Shown piece by piece: positions 55,861 through 64,000 of a DNA stretch of 64,000 nucleotides. This DNA comes from Corythucha ciliata. Lineage: Eukaryota; Arthropoda; Insecta; Hemiptera; Tingidae. Position numbers and translations under genes: made by a program. The notes beneath the pieces are model-generated. The model made no database searches. It was not told where the DNA came from and saw nothing but the letters and a program-made list of their open reading frames with translations. Numbering within the stretch: the first letter of the stretch is position 1; every line of letters starts with the position of its first letter. The stretch is taken from assembly GCA_038030265.1 (NCBI GenBank), contig CM075938.1, positions 11,261,009 through 11,325,008 of the forward strand, written 5' to 3'.

Positions 55861-57262
55861 ATCAAGCTGTTCAGTGACAAGTGATCCTGTGCCTTTGTGA
55901 GGGGGGCGGACGGAGGGTCTGGAACTATCCTTACACCTTCGAACGCTACGCTTGTGGTCATCGTTCTTCCCTGACCTGGCGCCAGGCCCTGCTGTGAGAG
56001 AGACGTAGTCCAATTCCATCTAGCCTATTTTGCAGGGATGGTCGTGGTCCTGAGTCTCAGTGAATTCACTTGCCTTTGCTAAAGGCGATTTCGATAATTT
56101 TGACCCTCTACTCCACCCTTTCCTTTGATTTAAATAAAAATTGTCCGTTGTCGGTTTTATCTTTTCCCTCATCATCTACCACAGTTGAAGATTACTACAT
56201 TGCCTCTAATTTTCCGTTGTCTCCTCCTGATGCCCTCCTTGTCTAGACTGCAGCGTATTCAGTTTGAGGGTGAAAGAGAGCGACAAATCCACTAGTTTAT
56301 CTAACGTTTGATCAGTCGGTCCAATTATTGTTTGTGGCGCGACGATAGAGGGGGACGATAATACATAAAAATGCCGTTATTTCCACTGCATAAAGTCCTT
56401 TTTGACACGAAACTCTCTTTTCTGTTCTAACTTTTTTTTTTCTTGAAAAAATATGAACATTGTAACTCACGCTCCAACGCAGCGTTATTACCCCGATAGA
56501 AAAGTAACAGAAATAGATTGGCTGCCCTTTTCAGCGGTGGAGAAGGGATCTGCAGCAGTCGAAATTGAATACAACCTCTTTGATGACCGTGGGTTCCAGG
56601 AAAAAAGGGGTGGTGGGGTGAGCGATATATATAAAGCGGATAACCATTTCACCCAGCAGTGGAAAATGAAAACCCTATACATATAGTGAAGGCGAACGAT
56701 ATTACAGGAAAAGGCTCGTCGGGGGTCACCAGAGTGTGTGCATTGGCACAACTAACGAACGTTCACGTTTGAATGATTCTCAAAGGGAGATTAGAACTTG
56801 GGGGAAATCAATGGTCACCCCGTCGCCGTTGACCCCCTTAACCATAACCCCGCTCTTTCTTCGTCGTTCGCCTTTTGTTTCATCGTTTTTGCAGCCGAGT
56901 CGGCCTCTCTTATTACTTTGGAAGGGCACACGAAATTATATAACTGTCAGTATTAACTATAAATTCATACAAAATAAACACCTTTGGTGTTTTACCAAAG
57001 CAGCAGAATAAAATGGCAATAGGAACTCAATCATGAAAGCCTGATTGAAGATGAGATTGTAGCCAGGGGTTTGGTCGCAGGAGGGAAGGCTGCTTTGCAG
57101 TAATAAGATAACGCAGAAGTTAGGAAATATGAAGGGTCTTATTCATTCAATACCAATATACAACAGGAGGTTTTAATATTCCACAAACTGCAGCGCGAGA
57201 GAATCCCCCAGTTGATTATGTTCTTCTTCTTCTCCTTCTCAAAGGAAAAACTCCAGCACCAT
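55861..57262. other. Unassigned DNA
   Basis: No family recognised. TATATATAAAG near 56627-56637 is TATA-like. Overlapping frames at 56453-56751 lack motifs. Confidence 0.45.
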
Positions 57263-59819
57263 CCACATAATTTCCCTTATTTTTTACGCTCTCATTCTCT
57301 CTCTCTCTTTCTCTCTCATCCAACCCCCGCCAACCACTCTATTTAACATTGGGAGGAAGCTCTTCGAAAAAGGAAAATTATGTGTGTTTGTGGAAGCCAC
57401 TTTGGCTTTATAGCCGGCGATATACTTACAAGAAGCTTCTCAGCAATCCTCCTTCCCGGAAAACAAACATACAGAAAAAGATAAAACCCCATTTCGCCGC
57501 GACTTCTTATATTTAAGGCTTTTTCGCTCCCTCACCCCCCCCCATCCAAGCCACATCACACCGCAGTCGTCGCACACACACATCTTCCCACCCCCGGTCG
57601 CCGACCCTTTTGAACGTTTGCAAAGCTCAGAGATTCGGACTTCCCTTATAAGAATCTTTAGAGAAAGTCATTTTATATGAGAGTGAAGAGGTGCAGATAC
57701 GTTGGCGGGGTGGGGGGAGGGCGTCTCTGTTGATGTGGAGCAATGAAAATGAAAAGGGAAGCCGGCCGGTTTCAGTTTTTGAGGGGAATGGGTGGAATGC
57801 ACTTAACTTATAGCGTCGGCCAACTGCCATGGAGGTCATAAATTTTTGCCCACCCTTATTTCTCCTTCCTTTTTTTTTTTTTTTTTGTGTGTGTGCGATG
57901 CTTCTGTTTTAGTGATGGGTGGGGGAGGGGGTGATTTAATGGCTTTATAAAATAAGGGGCAGCGGTGGCTCCTGTATGATGTGAACTGATTTTAATTGCT
58001 GAATAAGGGAGTGTCTTTATTAATTTTTTTGGGTCGGATGGGGAGAGTTTGTGTGGTTTTTCACGATAAGCGTTTTTACCGGAGGAAAAACGTCGCCTCG
58101 TGCATTCAATAAACGTGAAAAGGTGTGTGGTTGAGGGGAGAATTGAGTGGAAGATCTTTTTGGGAGAGAGCAAAAAAAAAAAAAAAATAGAAGTCTTTGG
58201 GAGGGTAAAAACTGACCTCAAGTCCCTCTGGGGTGTGGTTTACATAAAGTACCACCGTCCCTGCCACTAAGTCACTGGGAATAAAAGCCGGGTGTCCGTT
58301 GAAATTCGGGTAAAAAGGGAGGGGGGGGGGCGTTTTTCCACCCTTCGAGGTTTTTTTCTTTCTATTTTACTTTCTTTCTTTCTCTCTCCCCCCCCCCCAG
58401 AACCATTTTACTCGCCAGTGTATTTTTCACTTAACTTGCCTTTATCAAAGAATTGTGGCTGGCGCTTATTCCTTCTCATTTTTTTTTTTTTTTTTTCATT
58501 CAAAAGGACAACTTTTGTTAATCCTCCTGAAATGAAGCGAGAATGAATTCCGTCCTATTGTGTAAATGGCGTTGAGGAACCATTTTATTCTTCTCGGCCC
58601 TTGTAGTGCACCATTCCCTTCCAATCAGCGGCGTAGCCAGCCCTTGATCTATAGGGATGGGCAGCTTCACTGGGGACAATATCAGATGAATCATTGCCTT
58701 TTTTTTAGGTGTGCGTATATTATTCGGGGATCGGGAACTGAAAATGTTCAATTTATGATCATCAGATACTGAATTTGCACAGAAACGGTCACTATTCGCC
58801 GAAAAATAAATCGCTGATGAAAAACTGCCGTTTGTAGCCTAATCCAGATTTTTCTGTCCTAAAAACTGATAACTTTTCCCCCGAGAAAGTTTTACTTTTG
58901 GAACTTGACCTTAAATTTTGACGGTAAACTGCGGTAATTAAGTCCCTCAATCTGGGTCCTTCCTTCGTCGAGAGACGAATAGTTTATCGTCAGGAACTAG
59001 CACAGGCCTGTAAACTGCCAAGTTGCAGTTCTCGCAACAAGTGCATACAGCCACTTCTTGGTCTTAAGAAAATGGGCAGGGACTGGAGGAGCTGGCATTC
59101 CCCCTTTCACGATAGGTCTGCCTTGCGCAGGGGCCTAAAGACGTTCAAAATAATGCATGCAAAAAATCGTAGCCGTAGAAACACCTACGGCTATGATTTT
59201 TGGCATGCACTACTCACTAACCCTCGTAGTTTAAGCACTTTTACTAACAATTTTGACGTTTTTTAACACAAACAAGTGTTTTTTTAGTGACCCGCATCTG
59301 TCCGTAAATGGTTTTTCAGTCAGAAAAATCCACGACATTGGTTTTTAGCGAGCCATACCCGTGAAAAGATCGGTCCTTGCGGTGCATTTTTCGAAACATG
59401 TTTACTTGCAATGTGCATGTGTATAGGCAGGCAATCCTGCTTCAAAAAATGCGTCGTACGCATCGAGCTTTATTGTGCAAAATACAGCAAAACTGGTTTG
59501 TTGCCAACATTAACCCGCGAATCAGGTTTTATAGAGAGCAAAATCTAGGAAATGTATTCCCAATATTATTAGTTTACAGTAAACCGGACCCGAAAAATCG
59601 TTTTACTATAGTAAGCAAAATCAGCTAAATTGGTTTTTTTAATGAGCGATATTCGAGAAATTGTGTTTTATTGAGTCAAATCAGAGATAAAATCTGTTTT
59701 TAATTCGAACGATCGGTGTAATCGGCCTCTGAATAGGGCCACCCACCCAGTGAAATTGGTTGGCTGGCAACAAAACTCCACGGAAAAGGTTCACAAAAAT
59801 GACACTAACATTATGAAAT
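57263..59819. repeat. Tandem segmental duplication, copy 1 (~2.56 kb)
   Basis: Collinear with 60207-62770 at an offset of ~2.94-2.95 kb, differing by scattered substitutions and indels. It includes a CT-rich tract near 57286-57319, a pyrimidine run at 58388-58398, and an F2-like stretch at about 59270-59720. The minus-strand frame 57627-57839 is identical in both copies (70 residues), but so is most of its surroundings, so that is not evidence of coding. Neither this frame nor 57856-58221 matches a known protein. A GGCGTAGCCAG word lies near 58628. Confidence 0.9.
59155..59208. other. Hairpin (24-bp stem, 6-base loop), copy 1
   Basis: GCATGCAAAAAATCGTAG continuing to 59178 pairs with 59185-59208 with two mismatches; loop AAACAC. 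Found again at 62083-62136. Confidence 0.85.
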
Positions 59820-60206
59820 TGACAATTTACTAATAAAATTGACAATTTACTAATAAAATTGACAATTTACTAATAAAATTGACAATTTACTCATAAAATT
59901 AACAATTTACTTAGAAAATTCACAATAATTTACTTAAAAATTGACAATGTACCCATAAAATTGGCCATTTACCCATAGAACCGAGTATGCAAGCATAAAA
60001 TTGACAGTTTATTGATATATTGCCAATTTACTCACAAAATTGATAATTTAATCATGAAGAAGACAACGTACTCATAAATTTAACAATCTGCTCGTAAACT
60101 TGACAATTTACTCACCAAATCAACAATTCACTCATAAAATTGATAGTTTACTCATGAAATTGACAATTTGCTCAAGAAATAAGCAATAATGTACTAGAAA
60201 AATTGA
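59820..60206 (+). repeat. F7 20-bp minisatellite array 1
   Basis: Unit ATTGACAATTTACTCATAAA. The first four units are almost identical, later ones diverge. It sits between the two segmental copies and ends in the junction where copy 2 begins with CCACATAATTTCCC. Confidence 0.95.
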
Positions 60207-62770
60207 CCACATAATTTCCCTTATTTTTTACGCTCTCATTCTCTCTCTCTCTTTCTCTCTCATCCAACCCCCGCCAAACACTCTATTTAACATTGGGAGG
60301 AAGCTCTTCGAAAAAGGAAAATTATGTGTGTTTGTGGAAGCCACTTTGGCTTTATAGCCGGCGATATACTTACAAGAAGCTTCTCAGCAATCCTCCTTCC
60401 CGGAAAACAAACATACAGAAAAAGATAAAACCCCATTTCGCCGCGACTTCTTATATTTAAGGCTTTTTCGCTCCCTCATCCCCCCCCCCTAACCAAGCCC
60501 CATCACACCGCAGTCGTCGCACACACACATCCTCCCACCCCCGGTCGCCGACCCTTTTGAACGTTTGCAAAGCTCAGAGATTCGGACTTCCCTTATAAGA
60601 ATCTTTAGAGAAAGTCATTTTATATGAGAGTGAAGAGGTGCAGATACGTTGGCGGGGTGGGGGGAGGGCGTCTCTGTTGATGTGGAGCAATGAAAATGAA
60701 AAGGGAAGCCGGCCGGTTTCAGTTTTTGAGGGGAATGGGTGGAATGCACTTAACTTATAGCGTCGGCCAACTGCCATGGAGGTCATAAATTTTTGCCCAC
60801 CCTTATTTCTCCTTCCTTTTTTTTTTTTTGTGTGTGTATGCGATGCTTCTGTTTTAGTGATGGGTGGGGGAGGGGGTGATTTAATGGCTTTATAAAATAA
60901 GGGGCAGCGGTGGCTCCTGTATGATGTGAACTGATTTTAATTGCTGAATAAGGGAGTGTCTTTATTAATTTTTTTGGGTCGGATGGGGAGAGTTTGTGTG
61001 GTTTTTCACGATAAGCGTTTTTACCGGAGGAAAAACGTCGCCTCGTGCATTCAATAAACGTGAAAAGGTGTGTGGTTGAGGGGAGAATTGAGTGGAAGAT
61101 CTTTTTGGGAGAGAGCAAAAAAATAGAAGTCTTTGGGAGGGTAAAAACTGACCTCAAGTCCCTCTGGGGTGTGGTTTACATAAAGTACCACCGTCCCTGC
61201 CACTAAGTCACTGGGAATAAAAGCCGGGTGTCCGTTGAAATTCGGGTAAAAAGGGAGGGGGGGGGGCGTTTTTCCACCCTTCGAGGTTTTTTTCTTTCTA
61301 TTTTACTTTCTTTCTTTCTCCCCCCCCCCCCAGAACCATTTTACTCGCCAGTGTATTTTCACTTAACTTGCCTTTATCAAAGAATTGTGGCTGGCGCTTA
61401 TTCCTCCTCATTTTTTTTTTTTTTTTTCATTCAAAAGGACAACTTTTGTTAATCCTCCTGAAATGAAGCGAGAATGAATTCCGTCCTATTGTGTAAATGG
61501 CGTTGAGGAACAATTTTATTCTTCTCGGCCCTTGTAGTGCACCATTCCCTTGCAATCACAACGGCGTAGCCAGCCCTTGATCTATAGGGATGGGCAGCTT
61601 CACTGGGGACAATATCAGATGGATCATTGCCTTTTTTTTTTAGGTGTGCGTATATTATTCGGGGATCGGGAACTGAAAATGGTCAATTTATGATCATCAG
61701 ATACTGAATTTGCACAGAAACGGTCACTATTCGCCGAAAATAAATCGCTGATGAAAAACTGCCGGCCTAATCCAGATTTTTCTGTCCTAAAAACTGGTAA
61801 CTTTTCCCCCGAGAAAGTTTTACTTTTGGAACTTGACCTTAAATTTTGACGGTAAACTGCGGTAATTAAGTCCCCCAATCTGGGTCCTTCCTTCCTCGAG
61901 AGACGAATAGTTTATCGTCAGGAACTAGCACAGGCCTGTAAACTGCCAAGTTGCAGTTCTCGCAACAAGTGCATACAGCCACTTCTTGGTCTTAAGAAAA
62001 TGGGCAGGGACTGGAGGAGCTGGCATTCCCACTTTCACGATAGGTCTGCCTTGCGCAGGGGCCTAAAGACGTTCAAAATAATGCATGCAAAAAATCGTAG
62101 CCGTAGAAACACTTACGGCTATGATTTTTGACATGCACTACTCACTAACCCTCGTAGTTTAAGCACTTTTACTAACAATTTTGACGTTTTTTAACACAAA
62201 CAAGTGTTTTTTTTTAGTGACCCACATCTGTCCAAATGGTTTTTCAGACAGAAAAATCCACGACATTGGTTTTTAGCGAGCCATACCCGTGAAAAGATCG
62301 GCCCTTACGGTGCATTTTTCGAAACATGTTTACTTGCAATGTGCATGTGTACTTGGTAGTGACCTGATGGTTTTTTCTTGTATAGGCAGGCAATTCTGCT
62401 TCAACAAATGCGTCGTACGTATCGAGCTTTATTGTGCAAAATGCAGCAAAACTGGTTTGTTGCCGACATTAACCCGCGAATTAGGTTTTATAGAGAGCAA
62501 AATCTAGGAAATGTATTCCCAATATTATTAGTTTACAGTAAACCGGACCCGAAAAATCGTTTTATAGTAAGCAAAATCAGCTAAATTGGTTTTTTAATGA
62601 GCGATATTCGAGAAATTGTGTTTTATTGAGTCAAATCAGAGATAAAATCTGTTTTTAATCGAACGATCGGTGTAATCGGCCTCTGAATTGGGCCACCCAC
62701 CCAGTGAAATTGGTTGGCTGGCAACAAAACTCCACGGAAAAGGTTCACAAAAATGACACTAACATTATGA
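60207..62770. repeat. Tandem segmental duplication, copy 2 (~2.56 kb)
   Basis: Matches copy 1. The differences noticed are homopolymer lengths, scattered substitutions, and 31 extra bases at 62352-62382 relative to copy 1. Frames 60574-60786 and 60783-61157 mirror those in copy 1. Confidence 0.9.
62083..62136. other. Hairpin, copy 2
   Basis: Same stem and AAACAC loop as 59155-59208. The 3' arm has two more substitutions, which weaken it (TTACGG and GACATGC). Confidence 0.8.
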
Positions 62771-64000
62771 AATTGACATTTTACTCACAAAATTGACAAT
62801 TCACGCACAAAATTGACAATTTACTCATAAAATTGACAATTTACTCATATAATTGACAATTTACTCATAAAATTGACAACTTACTAATACAATTGACAAT
62901 TTACTCATAAAATTGACAATTTAATCATAAAATTCACAATACTTTACTTAAAAAACACAGTTTACTCATAAAATTGACAATTTACCCATAAAATTGACAA
63001 TTTACCCATAAAATTGACAATTCGATGATGAAATTGACAATAATGTAGTAGTGAAACTGACAACTTACCATTAAATTGACAATTTACTTATAAAATCCAC
63101 AATAATTTACTTATAAAATTGACAATTTACCAATAAAATTGAAAATTTACCAGCAAAATTGGCCATTTACACATAGAATTGAATATTCACGCATAAATTT
63201 GACTATTCATTGATAAAATTGCCAATTTACTCACAAAATTGACAATTTACTCATAAAAACGGCAACTTACTCATGAATTTATCAATTTGCTCATAAACAT
63301 GAAAATTTACTCATCAAATCAACAACTTACTCATAAAATTGACAATTTACTCATAAAATTGACAATATCCTCATAAAATTGACAATTTCCTCATAAAATT
63401 GACAATTTCTTCATAAAATTGACAGTTTGCTCATGAAATTGACAATTATTTACTTATAAAATTAACGATTTACCCATAAAATTGGTCATTTAAACATAGA
63501 ATTGGGCATTCACGCATGAAATTGACAATTTATTGATAAAATTGTCAATTTACTCATGAAATTTAATATTTACCCAAGAAATCTACAATTTACTCATAAA
63601 TTTGACAATTTACTCTAAACTTTGACATTATACTCATAAAATTTACAATTTACTCATAAAAACGACAATTTACTCATAAATTTATCAATTTACTTATAAA
63701 ATTGGCAATAATTTACTCATGAAAATGACAACGTATTCATAAAATTAACAATTTATTTCTTAACTTGACATTTTCTCATTAAATGACAGTTCACTGATAA
63801 AATTGGCAATTTAATCTCAAAATTGACAATTTTCTCGTAAAATTGACCATTCACTCATAAAATTGACAATTTACTCATAAAAACGGCAATTTACTCATGA
63901 ATTTATCAATTTGCTCATAAACATGAAAATTTACTCATCAAATCAACAACTTACTCATAAAATTGAAAATTTACTCATAAAATTGACAATTTCCTCTTAA
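62771..64000 (+). repeat. F7 20-bp minisatellite array 2 (continues past the window)
   Basis: More than 1.2 kb of ATTGACAATTTACTCATAAA units with local variants. A segment near 63190-63330 is echoed near 63840-63960 (same order of variant words, such as 'aaaacggcaatttactcatg' and 'cataaacatgaaaatttactc'), showing a longer internal duplication. Reaches the last base of the window. Confidence 0.95.

Noticed and set aside
57627..57839. 70-residue frame identical at 60574-60786
   Set aside because: Identity is explained by the recent segmental duplication, since adjacent non-coding DNA is equally similar. No family recognised.
1..64000. CRISPR array or bacterial operons
   Set aside because: Tandem units are contiguous and degenerate with no unique spacers between exact repeats. 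There are no cas-like genes, and the retroelements indicate an animal genome.

Overview
This window is eukaryotic nuclear DNA, most likely from an invertebrate animal. The evidence is two families of degraded or recent Ty3/gypsy LTR retrotransposons, a non-LTR (LINE) reverse-transcriptase relic, a tRNA-derived SINE with a 15-bp target-site duplication, A/T-rich sequence with very many mononucleotide and dinucleotide runs, and no bacterial-style gene packing. I cannot name the species. I recognise no host protein-coding gene, rRNA or functional tRNA. Short introns and exons cannot be called by eye, so the window may be intergenic or lie inside a large intron.

Layout. 1-0.57 kb: degenerate ~30-bp minisatellite (called F1 here). 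0.78-1.56 kb: broken LINE reverse transcriptase. 1.56-5.75 kb: unassigned single-copy sequence. 5.8-10.2 kb: blocks of degenerate minisatellites (F5, F1, F2) and a ~0.93-kb long inverted repeat (8941-9869). 10.2-14.3 kb: unassigned. 14.3-22.7 kb: a nested retrotransposon pair. Element A (minus-strand gypsy, decayed) is split by element B (plus-strand gypsy, 15340-19941, 197-bp LTRs differing at two sites, CTGGG target duplication). 22.8-24.7 kb: F1 block. 25.06-26.5 kb: element C, a truncated plus-strand relative of A. 27.03-27.34 kb: SINE. 27.3-30.3 kb: unassigned. 30.3-35.9 kb: F1, F4 and F3 minisatellites with a hAT-like terminal sequence. 36-37.7 kb: unassigned. 37.7-41.1 kb: more F1, F3, F2 and F5 blocks. 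41.2-43.3 kb: unassigned. 43.3-46.6 kb: F2, F5 and F1. 46.7-47.5 kb: a 17-bp minisatellite (F6). 47.6-48.4 kb: F1. 48.4-52.4 kb: unassigned. 52.4-55.9 kb: F6-like, F1 and an inverted repeat built on a tRNA-like sequence. 55.9-57.3 kb: unassigned. 57.26-64.0 kb: a tandem duplication of a ~2.56-kb unit, each copy followed by a 20-bp minisatellite array (F7).

What stands out is the F1 family. Adding the block lengths, about 13 kb of the window consists of degenerate ~30-bp units, arranged in blocks of either orientation. At least four blocks end in a shared terminal motif (AGGTCCACCAGTG or close variants) whose orientation always agrees with that of the repeat. Two blocks, ~21 kb apart, also share their opposite flank. 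This suggests that the minisatellite travels as the body of a dispersed mobile element. That is my best candidate for something undescribed here.

The retrotransposon genes belong to self-contained replication cassettes (Gag, protease, reverse transcriptase/RNase H, integrase) and do not form a host pathway. All pol genes seen are broken as read: B by two in-frame stops, a frameshift and an altered catalytic box; A by deletions of the catalytic box and of RNase H; C by truncation; the LINE by a stop and frameshifts.
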